DNA of 64,000 nt from Niastella sp. OAS944. GTDB taxonomy: Bacteria; Bacteroidota; Bacteroidia; Chitinophagales; Chitinophagaceae. The position numbers and the translations under genes are program-made. Below, piece by piece: positions 50,387 to 59,007 of the stretch. The DNA is taken from the NCBI GenBank assembly GCA_024809215.1, contig JANUBW010000006.1, forward strand, positions 62,936 through 126,935, given 5' to 3'. How positions within the stretch are numbered: position 1 is the stretch's first letter; each line of letters starts with the position of its first letter. The notes below the pieces were generated by a model. That model did no database searches, was not told the origin of the DNA, and was given only the letters and a program-made list of their open reading frames with translations.

Positions 50387-52399
50387 ATGAAACGTTTTAA
50401 TTATATATACATCTTGTTATTGGCGGGGTTGGGTACATTGGCGGGCTGTAAGAAATTTCTTACTACAGAACCAACCAGCTTTTTACCCCCTGCCGCCTAT
50501 TATACAGGCGCCAATTTAACCAATGCGCTGGCTGGCGTGTACAACCCATTGTTCCAGGCATCCGTATACGGAAGTGCTATGTTTTACCAACTGGGCGCCT
50601 GTACCGATGAAAGTTTTTATGGCGGCGCAGGCCGGGTGTTAACATCGGGCGTGCAGGTGTATAGTTTCGATTATACCAATACCGATGTAAATAGTTTTTG
50701 GAGCAGTTTATATACCGGGGTAGAAAGAGCCAATGAGCTCATTGTGCATTTAAACCCTGCGGACACTTCTATTGCCACACAGGCTATTTATGGCGAAGCG
50801 CTTTTTCTGCGTGCCTACTATCATTTTCTGCTGGTAAGCAATTTTGGCGATATTCCATTAAAGACCACCGCCACCAATAGTTTAGATAGTTTGAGCGTGC
50901 CCCGTACACCCATCGCGCAGGTGTACGCGCAAATATTAAAAGATATGACGGAGGCAGAAGCCAAAGTGTATACTGCCGATAAAATTGGTCATGGCAGCCG
51001 TATTTCAAAAACAACTGTACAGGGTATTTTAGCCAGGGTATGTTTGTATATGGCGGGTTATCCTTTGCTGGATAAAAGTAAATATGCCGATGCGCTGGCC
51101 TGGACCAACAAAGTACAGGCTACGGGATTGCACAGTTTGAACAGCAGCTATAGCCAGTTGTTCATTAATGAAGCATCGGACATTTATGATATTCGCGAGC
51201 AAATGTGGGAGGCCGATTTCTCCGGTAACAATACTACCACCCAACAAACCGGTGGCTGGGTAGGCAGCGCCAATGGCATTCCGTTTACCAATACCGCCAC
51301 CTATAGTAATGCTTCAGGCGCATCGGATTTTATTTATACCGATACTGGTTATTGCTATGGCTTTATATGGACCACCGGCAAGTTGTATAACCTGTACGAG
51401 TATACTGATGCGCGCCGCGATTGGGCTATTCAGTGTTTTAACTATACGGTTACTACAAGCACATCGCCGCCATTGGTAACCAGAACACCTATTACCGGCG
51501 CCTTTGCATGGAACCGTACACCGGCCAAATGGCGCAGATCGTACGAAAAGGTTTATCCAAAGAACAAGAACTATACACCTGTTAATTTTCCCATACTGCG
51601 TTATGCCGATGTGTTGTTGATGCAGGCCGAAGCCGAGTTGAATGTAAATGGTTCTACAGCAACCGCCTTAAAAGCTATCAATGAAGTGCGGGAGCGCGGT
51701 TATGGCGTAAACGGCGGCACGGCCCCGGTGAAAACAATAACCTTACTAACACAAGGTACAGGTTATACAACGGCGCCTGTTGTAGGTTCAACTAATACAG
51801 GGTCGGGGCTTGCTTATACGGCCACCGTTTCCGGCGGAAAGATCACCGGTGTTACTTTAACGGCCGGTGGTTCAGGTTTTGCCAGTGCGCCGCTTGTATA
51901 TATAGGCAATGCATGGCAACCCAAAAACAACTATGCGTTAAATGTGCAGGTGATCAATAATGGTAATGTATATACGGTAACTAAGGCCGGTATTTCAACA
52001 ACAACAGGCCCTACACAGGCAAGCGGCGCTTCCGATGCCAATGTTACCGGAGCAGTATTTACGTATGCAGGTGTGGCCGCTACCGCAACTACCACCTTAC
52101 TTACAAAGGCAGATGTTGATCTTACTTCACTTACCATTACCGATATTCAAAATGAGCGGGCGCGTGAGTTGTGTTTTGAAGGGTTACGCCGGCCCGATCT
52201 TATACGCTGGGGTATTTTTGTTCCAACCATGAAAGCAATAGCAACAGATATTGCCAACGCGGCAATAGTGACAACCAATACAAAAACACAAGCTGCATTG
52301 GGTTATAATAATGTTTCGGAAAGAAACCTGTTGTTTCCCATACCCTCAGGTGAAATGAGTGTAAACAAAGCCATCACATTAAATAACCCGGGCTGGTAA
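50387..52399 (+). CDS. SusD/RagB-like surface lipoprotein with inserted domain
   Basis: A 670-residue glycan-binding lipoprotein that caps the SusC pore. The lipobox LGTLAGC puts the lipidated Cys at residue 21. The TPR-like SusD core is seen in EALFLRAYYHFLLVSNFGDI, VQGILARVCLYMAG, FPILRYADVLLMQAEAELN and NERARELCFEGLRRPDLIRWG. Residues about 442-575 are an insertion between the last two conserved blocks. It has two Gly/Thr-rich repeats (GTGYTTAPVVG, GSGFASAPLVYIG) as seen in repetitive surface proteins. Without it the length would be the usual ~540. It is expected at the cell surface with SusC. Confidence 0.94.
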   Translation: MKRFNYIYILLLAGLGTLAGCKKFLTTEPTSFLPPAAYYTGANLTNALAGVYNPLFQASVYGSAMFYQLGACTDESFYGGAGRVLTSGVQVYSFDYTNTDVNSFWSSLYTGVERANELIVHLNPADTSIATQAIYGEALFLRAYYHFLLVSNFGDIPLKTTATNSLDSLSVPRTPIAQVYAQILKDMTEAEAKVYTADKIGHGSRISKTTVQGILARVCLYMAGYPLLDKSKYADALAWTNKVQATGLHSLNSSYSQLFINEASDIYDIREQMWEADFSGNNTTTQQTGGWVGSANGIPFTNTATYSNASGASDFIYTDTGYCYGFIWTTGKLYNLYEYTDARRDWAIQCFNYTVTTSTSPPLVTRTPITGAFAWNRTPAKWRRSYEKVYPKNKNYTPVNFPILRYADVLLMQAEAELNVNGSTATALKAINEVRERGYGVNGGTAPVKTITLLTQGTGYTTAPVVGSTNTGSGLAYTATVSGGKITGVTLTAGGSGFASAPLVYIGNAWQPKNNYALNVQVINNGNVYTVTKAGISTTTGPTQASGASDANVTGAVFTYAGVAATATTTLLTKADVDLTSLTITDIQNERARELCFEGLRRPDLIRWGIFVPTMKAIATDIANAAIVTTNTKTQAALGYNNVSERNLLFPIPSGEMSVNKAITLNNPGW

Positions 52400-52421
52400 A
52401 CGGCCCGTAAAAATACCGCAC

Positions 52422-53375
52422 ATGCGAAAATTACTTTTTTTACTACTGCCCGGGCTCACTGTATTTGTAGCCTGTGAAAAGAAGCTGAAGGTGGATGCGC
52501 TGTCGTTTAGCGTAACATCCGATAGCGCCGCTTACCATGCCGGAAGTAATGTGAAATTTACTGTAGAAGGCGACCCAACCACTATTACTTTTTATTCAGG
52601 CGAACAGGGCCGCCAGTACGAATACCGCAACCGGGTAACCGCCGCGGGTATTCCAACCCTGCAATTTTCAACGGCGCTGAACACCAACGCACAAAACGGA
52701 CCGTTATCATTGATGGCATCAGCCGATTTTAAAGGTGTTGTAGTGGGCGATACTGCTGCCACACAGGCGAATATTAAGGCCGCCAGCTGGACCAACATTA
52801 CATCTCGCGCTACCTGGGCTACCAATGCCACCGCAACGGCATCGGGTGCTATAGACTTAAGCGATCTGTCGAATGGTACGCCGGTATATATTGCATTTAA
52901 ATACGAGGCAGCAGATAAGGCCATTCAAAACAAATGGACCATTACCGGGCTTACGGTTACCAATACTTTAAAAGATGGCAGCGCATATACCATCGCCAGC
53001 CTGGCTGCGAATAATACGCCAATTACGACCAATTACGGCGGGGTGTCAACGTTCAGTCCGGGTTGGGTAGCCTACCCAATAAGCAATACTTATAACTGGG
53101 TGGTAACGCCCGGCACTTCGCTGGTGATAACCGGAGCCGCCACTGCGGCCGCAGCTACCAGCCCGGCAGAAGCCTGGACCATCATGGGCCCGCTCGATCT
53201 TCAAAAGGTAACACCCGATGCCGGCGTAGCCATAAAAAGCATTACATTAGGTTTACCATCCTACACCTATGTATACAGTAAGGCAGGCAGGTATACGGCC
53301 ACGTTTGTTGCTGCCAATGCAACGCCCGATGCTGAAAATAGTGCGGTTAGCACCGTTGATTTAACGATTCAATAA
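52422..53375 (+). CDS. DUF5017-like surface lipoprotein
   Basis: A 317-residue lipoprotein with lipobox VFVAC (Cys 18). The body is all-beta: an N-terminal Ig-like domain (SFSVTSDSAAYHAGSNVKF, ITFYSGEQGRQYEYRNR) followed by a second domain with WTNITSRATW, VYIAFKYEAADKAIQNKWTI and a C-terminal ADENSAV-type strand. This order resembles the DUF5017 surface glycan-binding proteins of Bacteroidota loci. It lies 22 bp after susD and 16 bp before the lyase gene, so it is very probably a SusE/F-like accessory binding protein. Confidence 0.8.
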   Translation: MRKLLFLLLPGLTVFVACEKKLKVDALSFSVTSDSAAYHAGSNVKFTVEGDPTTITFYSGEQGRQYEYRNRVTAAGIPTLQFSTALNTNAQNGPLSLMASADFKGVVVGDTAATQANIKAASWTNITSRATWATNATATASGAIDLSDLSNGTPVYIAFKYEAADKAIQNKWTITGLTVTNTLKDGSAYTIASLAANNTPITTNYGGVSTFSPGWVAYPISNTYNWVVTPGTSLVITGAATAAAATSPAEAWTIMGPLDLQKVTPDAGVAIKSITLGLPSYTYVYSKAGRYTATFVAANATPDAENSAVSTVDLTIQ

Positions 53376-53391
53376 ATAGAGATATACTATT

Positions 53392-56300
53392 ATGAGAGGG
53401 GTTCTTTTTTGCTTGTTATTTTTTGTTGTAATGCAGGCGCAGAGCATGCCGCCGCCTGTTTTTGATACTATCTTGTCAAGAGTGTATGCCGACCTGAAGC
53501 GTACCCTTACGCCGGCGCAGGCAAAAGCCATGGCAAAACAACTGGCTGGTATGCGCGCCGATGGCAGCTGGCCCGATATTGATTACACCAATACCACCAT
53601 TACTACCTGGCAACCGGGTACGCATTTGCAGCGTTTGCAGGATTTTGCAACTGCCTTTGCCCAACAGGCCGATGTGCCGGGTGGATATAAAGTATTGTAT
53701 CCGGCTATCGTATCTGGTTTGCGTTACTGGTATGCCCTTGACCCTAAAAGTAGTAACTGGTGGCATAATGAAATTAAGTCGCCCCAAATGATAGGGCAGA
53801 TACTGATCACCATGCGTTTTGGTACAGAGCGTGTTCCTGCATCATTGGAAGATTCGCTGATAAAAAGAATGCAACGCGGCGATATTATAAAAATGACCGG
53901 CGCCAATAAACTGGATGTTGCCATACATTTTTTATATCGTGCCTTGTTAACGGGTAACGATAAGTTGATGGATACAGCAGTAACCCATGCTTTTCAACCC
54001 GTGCAATTCACTACCGAAGAAGGTCTGCAACACGATTATTCATATTTGCAACACGGCCCGCAATTACAGTTAAGCAGCTATGGCGCCGTGTTCCTGGCCG
54101 GCGAATATAAAGTTGCTAAATACGTTCGCGGCACGCCCTATGCATTAAGCGATGCGGCGCAACAACGGTTATCAAACTATTTCGACAAAACCTATTTGCG
54201 AACCATACGCGGAAAATATATCGATTTCAATGTAGAGGGACGAGGTATCAGTCGTCCGAATATCCTGAGGAAACAAGGCGATGGTGATCTGCTGGAAGAT
54301 GCCCGCCTGGTTGATCCATCACGTTCGGCCAACTGGTTTGCGGCAATGGCAAGAATCTCAGGCAAACAACCCGAAGATTATCAGGTTGAAGCGGCGCATA
54401 CGCATTTCTGGCGTGCCGATTATACCATGCACAATCGCCCGGCTTATAACTTTAATGTTCGTTTGGTATCAACACGAACTAACCGAACAGAGTCGGGTAA
54501 TAAAGAAAACCTGTACGGTCGCTATTTGCCCGATGGTTCAACCAACATACAGGTAAAAGGCGATGAATATTATAATATAATGCCTTTGTGGGAGTGGGAT
54601 AAAATTCCTGGTACTACTTCAGCAGATCATGCTGAAGATGTATTGATGGATAAATTTTGGGGCGAACCGGGCAGCACCGCTTTTGCCGGTGGCGTATCGG
54701 ATAGTATGTATGGCGCAACCGCTTATGATATAAATTACGATGGAGTAAAGGCAAAAAAGTCGTGGTTCTTTTTTGATAATGAAGTCGTATGCCTCGGCGC
54801 CGGTATCAATAGCAATGGCAGCGTTGTAACTACTTTGAACCAGTGCTGGCTGAATGGCAATGTACAGGTTGATAAAAAGAAGCAGGCTACTGGAAAGCAG
54901 CAGGAGTTTAGTAACCCAAATTATATCTGGCATAACGATGTTGGTTATTATTTTCCCGATGGCGGAAATATTGTTTTAAGCACCGGTGAACAAAAAGGTA
55001 ACTGGTATCGCATCAATAACAGCCATTCAAAGAGCGATATCACCGGCAATGTGTTCAAGCTGTGGTTCAATCATGGAGCTGCACCGGTGAACGGTAAGTA
55101 TGCCTACGTGGTAGTGCCCGGGAAACCGGAAGATATAAAGACTTCCATGAACCAGGTAAAGATCATTTCCAATACGGAAAGTATACAGGCGGTAAAACAC
55201 CTGGGGCTGAATATGCTACAGGTAGTGTTTTACCAACCCGGTACATTAACCGATGGCGATATTAGTGTAACTGTAGATAAACCCTGTGTGGTATTGCTGA
55301 AGAACATCAATAGCAAAAGCATAACTGCATCTGTTGCCGATCCTTCACAAACGGCTGCAAAGGTTACGCTCACTGTTCGAACGGCCGCTTTAGGTGAAGC
55401 AGTACAGTGGGAAAGCGCTTTACCGCAAGGTGTATATGCCGGTTCTACCACCACATTTGTATTAAGCAGTGCAAAAGAATTTGTTGCGGAGAACTTTTCA
55501 TTTGCCAGCAGGCATTTAAAGAATATGCTGGTAGATGCTGCTCAATACGATACCCTGTTTCCGCGTACTATTGATAAGAATGGAAAGCTGGTATCAACCG
55601 AACGCCGCGACTGGACGGGCGGTTTCTTTCCTGGCAGTTTGTGGTATACCTATGAGAATACAAAAGACAATAGTTTAAAAGATGCGGCCAAAAAATGGAC
55701 GGAGAAGCTGGAACCCTTACAGTTCTTTAACGGTCACCACGATCTTGGCTTCCTGATGTATTGCAGTTACGGTAATGGCTACCGCTTAACCGGCGATGCC
55801 AGCTATGCAAAGATATTGGTGCAAACAGCCAAATCGCTTTGTACGCGGTACAATGACAGGGTAGGGGTTATTAAATCGTGGAATAGTTTTACCTCATGGC
55901 ATGGAAATGCCACTTATAAATATCCGGTGATCATTGATAATATGATGAACCTGGAGTTGTTGTTCTTTGCATCGAAGTTCACAGGCGATCCTCGGTATCG
56001 CGAGGTGGCCATTAAACATGCAGAAAGTACCATGAAGAACCAGGTACGGGATGATCATAGCTGTTATCATGTGGTGTGTTACGATACCGCCAGCAATGCG
56101 GTAGTAGCGCGGGAAACGGCGCAAGGTTATGCCGATAACTCCGCATGGAGCCGCGGACAAAGTTGGGGCATTTATGGATTTACGGTAGTATACCGCGAAA
56201 CAAAGGATGTGCGCTTTTTGGAATGCGCCCGTAAGATGGCTGATTTTTATTTACAACATAAAAACCTGCCGGCCGATAAAGTGCCTTACTGGGATTTCAA

Positions 56301-56607
56301 TGTAAATAAGCCAGGTTATGTGCCCGGTGTAAAATCAAAAGCAAAAGCCGGCCAGAGCCCTGAATTACGTGATGCGTCTGCTGCAGCAGTAACGGCATCG
56401 GCGTTGTTCGAATTATCAACTTATTTAGGCAAAGAAGGCGAAAGCTACTTTAAAGCAGCCGAGGCTATTTTACATTCACTTGCAGGTACAGGCTATAGAG
56501 CCGAACTGGGTACCAATGGTAATTTTCTGCTGAAGCATTCTGTAGGCAGCATACCACATGGCTTTGAATTGGATGTGCCGCTTACCTTGCCGATTATTAT
56601 TTTATAG
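53392..56607 (+). CDS. Polysaccharide lyase 8 fused to GH88 unsaturated glucuronyl hydrolase
   Basis: A 1071-residue exported enzyme. Residues about 20-690 form a PL8 lyase (alpha/alpha toroid plus beta domains), with the chondroitin-AC/hyaluronate-lyase-type active site N172 (TGANK), H221 and Y230 (QHGPQLQLSSYG), R284 and R288 (GRGISR). Residues about 700-1071 form a GH88 hydrolase with candidate catalytic D784 (HHDLGF) and D849 (IIDNMMN). The lyase would cut a uronic-acid glycan by beta-elimination, and the hydrolase would remove the resulting 4,5-unsaturated uronate. The GH88 C-terminus is frameshifted: after LDVPLT the alternative frame (56589-56642) reads ADYYFIEALGRYRALLK. It is the last gene of the utilization locus. 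Confidence 0.9.
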   Translation: MRGVLFCLLFFVVMQAQSMPPPVFDTILSRVYADLKRTLTPAQAKAMAKQLAGMRADGSWPDIDYTNTTITTWQPGTHLQRLQDFATAFAQQADVPGGYKVLYPAIVSGLRYWYALDPKSSNWWHNEIKSPQMIGQILITMRFGTERVPASLEDSLIKRMQRGDIIKMTGANKLDVAIHFLYRALLTGNDKLMDTAVTHAFQPVQFTTEEGLQHDYSYLQHGPQLQLSSYGAVFLAGEYKVAKYVRGTPYALSDAAQQRLSNYFDKTYLRTIRGKYIDFNVEGRGISRPNILRKQGDGDLLEDARLVDPSRSANWFAAMARISGKQPEDYQVEAAHTHFWRADYTMHNRPAYNFNVRLVSTRTNRTESGNKENLYGRYLPDGSTNIQVKGDEYYNIMPLWEWDKIPGTTSADHAEDVLMDKFWGEPGSTAFAGGVSDSMYGATAYDINYDGVKAKKSWFFFDNEVVCLGAGINSNGSVVTTLNQCWLNGNVQVDKKKQATGKQQEFSNPNYIWHNDVGYYFPDGGNIVLSTGEQKGNWYRINNSHSKSDITGNVFKLWFNHGAAPVNGKYAYVVVPGKPEDIKTSMNQVKIISNTESIQAVKHLGLNMLQVVFYQPGTLTDGDISVTVDKPCVVLLKNINSKSITASVADPSQTAAKVTLTVRTAALGEAVQWESALPQGVYAGSTTTFVLSSAKEFVAENFSFASRHLKNMLVDAAQYDTLFPRTIDKNGKLVSTERRDWTGGFFPGSLWYTYENTKDNSLKDAAKKWTEKLEPLQFFNGHHDLGFLMYCSYGNGYRLTGDASYAKILVQTAKSLCTRYNDRVGVIKSWNSFTSWHGNATYKYPVIIDNMMNLELLFFASKFTGDPRYREVAIKHAESTMKNQVRDDHSCYHVVCYDTASNAVVARETAQGYADNSAWSRGQSWGIYGFTVVYRETKDVRFLECARKMADFYLQHKNLPADKVPYWDFNVNKPGYVPGVKSKAKAGQSPELRDASAAAVTASALFELSTYLGKEGESYFKAAEAILHSLAGTGYRAELGTNGNFLLKHSVGSIPHGFELDVPLTLPIIIL

Positions 56608-56642
56608 AGGCGTTGGGGCGGTATAGGGCGTTGTTGAAGTAA

Positions 56643-56713
56643 CTGGCAATAGACAATTGGCAAAAGGCACGGGTTTTAATTGCCTATTGCTTATTGCCAA
56701 TTGCCCATTGAAC
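56643..56713. terminator. ATTGCCAATTGCC-word hairpin after the lyase gene
   Basis: The left part (56644-56668: GGCAATAGACAATTGGCAAAA) is largely complementary to the right part (56681-56710: TTGCCTATTGC, TTATTGCCAATTGCCCATTG). It lies right after the restored stop at 56642 and probably ends the utilization-locus transcript. Confidence 0.55.
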
Positions 56714-56868
56714 GCTGTCCTGTACCATGCTGGTTGGAGGTGGTAACCATCATAAAGTGCATCGTCTGAAATGCAGTGTGGTCGTTGGTTTTGCAATTGT
56801 ATAGCAGCGTTAGGCGTAATGAAAACGTGAAAAAGTGGGTTATGTAATTAACCAGGCGCGCTGTACTT

Positions 56869-56964
56869 TTACATCATCAACGGTAGCACAGTAAAAGAAG
56901 AAAGAAAAGAAGAGCTACCCGAAGCAAAAGCTTCACCCAAATTAGATTTTACGTTTTTTTTCAT
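56869..56964 (-). CDS. Possible 31-residue peptide in the duplicated segment
   Basis: The frame starts MKKNVKSNLGEAFASGSSSF and ends LSSFTVLPLMM. In the second copy of the repeat (ATG at 57513) a one-base insertion ends it after 10 residues. A second expansion of 8 bp and one of 3 bp would restore the frame but not remove the stop. The MKK start and Ser-rich body could mark a secreted or precursor peptide, but the frame may also be a by-product of the GAAA tract. No ribosome binding site is obvious. Confidence 0.25.
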   Translation of the reverse strand: MKKNVKSNLGEAFASGSSSFLSSFTVLPLMM

Positions 56965-56982
56965 ATGGCAAGCAATCGTTAG

Positions 56983-57015
56983 AGGTCGGCTGTTTCTACA
57001 GAGGACCTTTTTTCT
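56983..57015 (+). terminator. Intrinsic-terminator-like hairpin, copy 1
   Basis: AGGTC-GG-CTGT-TTCT-ACAG-AG-GACCT forms a stem-loop followed directly by a T-rich tract. The identical structure occurs at 57532-57565 in copy 2. Confidence 0.55.
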
Positions 57016-57049
57016 TTTATACCATTTAAAGAACAAATTCCGTTTTTTT

Positions 57050-57233
57050 GGATCAAGTCAAAATTCTGACGGTCATGACGATTGGCTTTCCGGTTCTAAT
57101 TCTTCATTTGTTGGTCACTATTTTTATTCAAGAAGTATTTATGTGATTCTCACGGAACGAGACATAGTAAACTACTCTGTCTGATCTTTAAAACATTAGA
57201 TCTAACGCAATCCCCAAGAATTTGACTTGATCC
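57050..57233. mobile_element. MITE-like element with terminal inverted repeats
   Basis: The left end starts GGATCAAGTCAAAATTC and the right end is GAATTTGACTTGATCC, inverted copies with a single-base length difference. The sequence GTTTTTTT flanks both ends (57042-57049 and 57234-57241) and could be an 8-bp target duplication. The 184-bp interior has no open frame. It lies between the two copies of the 280-bp direct repeat. A transcription-related hairpin is the alternative reading. Confidence 0.45.
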
Positions 57234-57290
57234 GTTTTTTTTTCACCCTTTTTGATAATATTTCTATTATTATTTCACGCTAACCATCAT

Positions 57291-57570
57291 AAATAAAAAG
57301 GGCCAGAAAGCAGTGTGGTAGTAAGTTTTGCAGTTGTATAGCAGCGTTAGGGGTAATGAAATCGTGAAAAACCGGGTTATGAAGAACGCCAGGCGCGCTG
57401 TACTTTTACATCATCAACAACGGTAGCACGGTAAAAGAAGAAAGAAAGAAAGAAAAGAAGAGCTACCCGAAGCAAAAGCTTCACTCCAAATTAGATTTTA
57501 CGTTTTTTTTCATATGGCAAGCAATCGTTAGAGGTCGGCTGTTTCTACAGAGGACCTTTTTTCTTTTATA
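57291..57570. repeat. Direct repeat copy 2 (about 280 bp)
   Basis: Matches 56744-57020 over its whole length. The GAAA tract is longer by 8 bp, CAACAA replaces CAA near 57417, and one T is inserted near 57485. It ends 25 bp before the AraC-regulator stop. The hairpin plus T-tract is unchanged, which suggests the structure matters more than the small frame. Confidence 0.8.
57532..57565 (+). terminator. Intrinsic-terminator-like hairpin, copy 2
   Basis: Same stem-loop as at 56983 (arms AGGTC/GACCT and CTGT/ACAG) followed by a T-rich tract. In this place it could also terminate plus-strand transcription entering the AraC gene from its 3' side. Confidence 0.55.
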
Positions 57571-57594
57571 GCCTGTCCTAAAGGGGTATAAATA

Positions 57595-58422
57595 TCATCT
57601 GTAACTTTTCACCTTCGGAAAATTCTCTGCCACTTCACTCAACTGCTTCTTATAATCGAAAGGCGATACACCTGTAAACTCTTTAAATGTGCGAATGAAA
57701 TGCGATTGGTCGCTGTAGCCGTTTTCGTAAGCTATATCAGATAACTTTTGGTAGTTGTTTTTGCGAAGTTGGTTAAGCGATTCCTGGAAGCGACAGATGC
57801 GGGAGAATAGTTTGGCAGAAACACCAATACTTTGTTTGAACCGGCGCTCGAGCGTGCGTTCTGACAGTTGTAATTGTTTCAGTAGTGCATCGAAAGATAC
57901 TTCACCTTTAGCCCTGAATATTTCTGTAATGGCGAATTTTGTCATTGCATCCTGCGTGTCGCCATTAAGTTGAACAGTATTAATAAGGCTTGATGAAAAC
58001 AGATTGATCTGTTCTTCAATAGAGGCCGCATTCATCAGCTTTTCCTGTAAATGTTTTTCTTTTTTATGTTGTACCAGTCGCAGGTCAACGCACTTAGCCG
58101 TGAGCTCATGGGCATTAATCCCAAAAACAGATTGCAGGGCGTGCGGTTGCAGGCAAACGCCTACGGTATTTAACTTTCCTGTTAAAACCATTTTTGCCGG
58201 TTGAATGGCCTGACCGTATAGCATAATGCCGGGTAGTTCTTTAGCGCCTTCTTCTAAGTAAAAAGTACCTTTATCGGGAGGTTGGAACATGATACCAGGG
58301 CAGCCATCGGGGAGGGGATTGAACGTCTCCTGTGTATTGGTACTATCATTATTTTCCAGTACCCAGAAGTACCGAACAAAGGGTCTCAAAATTTCTGGTG
58401 GAAGAATAATACGATAGTGCAT
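57595..58422 (-). CDS. AraC family transcriptional regulator
   Basis: A 275-residue regulator. The N-terminal ~155 residues form a DUF6597-like sensor domain (ILRPFVRYFWVLENND, FNPLPDGCPGIMFQP, GQAIQPAKMVLTGKLNTVGV). The C-terminal ~100 residues carry two helix-turn-helix units of the AraC type (EVSFDALLKQLQLSERTLER and LSDIAYENGYSDQSHFIRTF, then KEFTGVSPFDYKKQ). The start is the ATG at 58422. Its target is unknown; the nearest candidates are the duplicated segment downstream or its own promoter. Confidence 0.92.
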   Translation of the reverse strand: MHYRIILPPEILRPFVRYFWVLENNDSTNTQETFNPLPDGCPGIMFQPPDKGTFYLEEGAKELPGIMLYGQAIQPAKMVLTGKLNTVGVCLQPHALQSVFGINAHELTAKCVDLRLVQHKKEKHLQEKLMNAASIEEQINLFSSSLINTVQLNGDTQDAMTKFAITEIFRAKGEVSFDALLKQLQLSERTLERRFKQSIGVSAKLFSRICRFQESLNQLRKNNYQKLSDIAYENGYSDQSHFIRTFKEFTGVSPFDYKKQLSEVAENFPKVKSYR

Positions 58423-58544
58423 TTGCCAATAACAGGTAAGATTTAAAAATGGCGCCCTTTAGGCTACTGCAATTTATCAATTTTTAAGGAGGGCGGGAAT
58501 TTTGTAAAAAAAGAGAAAAAATATTCATCATCAGGCTAAAAAAA

Positions 58545-58575
58545 TTTGGCGGAAATGTAGCAAGCCTTATCTTTG
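58545..58575 (+). promoter_or_regulatory. Promoter of the tRNA-Val gene
   Basis: TTTG at 58545-58548, a 19-bp spacer and TATCTTTG at 58568-58575 form a complete Bacteroidota promoter. It continues with CACTCCC, as in the valS promoter. About 88 bp separate the box from the tRNA, so a processed leader is expected. Confidence 0.7.
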
Positions 58576-58662
58576 CACTCCCAAAACGGAATAAGGGTAG
58601 CGAGAAAAGAAGAAATTGGGAAATTAGTTCTAAGAGGTTGAAAGTTAGATTGTAAAATATAA

Positions 58663-58737
58663 GGGAGTTTAGCTCAGTTGGTTCAGAGCATCTGCCTTAC
58701 AAGCAGAGGGTCGGCGGTTCGAGCCCGTCAACTCCCA
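58663..58737 (+). tRNA. tRNA-Val (anticodon TAC)
   Basis: A 75-nt cloverleaf: acceptor stem GGGAGTT with AACTCCC, D-arm around GCTCAGTTGGTTCAGAGC, anticodon stem-loop TCTGC-CTTACAA-GCAGA giving anticodon TAC (Val, GTA codons), and T-arm GGCGG-TTCGAGC-CCGTC. The discriminator is A. CCA is not encoded (the next bases are CAC). A hairpin terminator follows. Confidence 0.95.
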
Positions 58738-58743
58738 CACCGG

Positions 58744-58773
58744 AAAGGTTCACAGCAATGTGAGCCTTTTTTT
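58744..58773 (+). terminator. Intrinsic terminator of tRNA-Val
   Basis: AAAGGTTCACA, loop GCAA, TGTGAGCCTTT and then a T-run form a classical stem-loop terminator (one G-T pair), 7 bp after the tRNA. Confidence 0.8.
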
Positions 58774-59007
58774 ATGCCTCTTAACGTCTGCATATTATCG
58801 GCGGTTTCCCGGGCTGCAAAACAACAACTTTCTCCTAAATCTTTGGCATATGATATTTCAGATGTGGTAAGCTCTGGTATGTTTAAGCATCCTTTAAGCC
58901 TGAGCAAAATGAAATGGCGATTTTTGTAGGTAAAAATACATGCAATTAAATAAGTAAAGACGAAAAGTTGGTTATCTGGTTCAGCCAGTGCGCTAATGAA
59001 GAGTTTA

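Larger units (their letters stand above)
56744..57020. repeat. Direct repeat copy 1 (about 280 bp)
   Basis: Near-identical to 57291-57570. It contains a purine-rich GAAA tract (56891-56913), a run of eight T, the words CATATGGCAAGCAATCGTTAG, and a hairpin with arms AGGTC/GACCT and CTGT/ACAG (56983-57008) followed by a T-tract. On the plus strand the hairpin looks like an intrinsic terminator. On the minus strand it would lie just upstream of a 31-codon frame (56869-56964). Confidence 0.8.

Noticed and set aside
58774-58929. 51-codon frame after tRNA-Val
   Set aside because: Its ATG lies at the end of the tRNA terminator T-run, there is no ribosome binding site, and the product is not protein-like enough.
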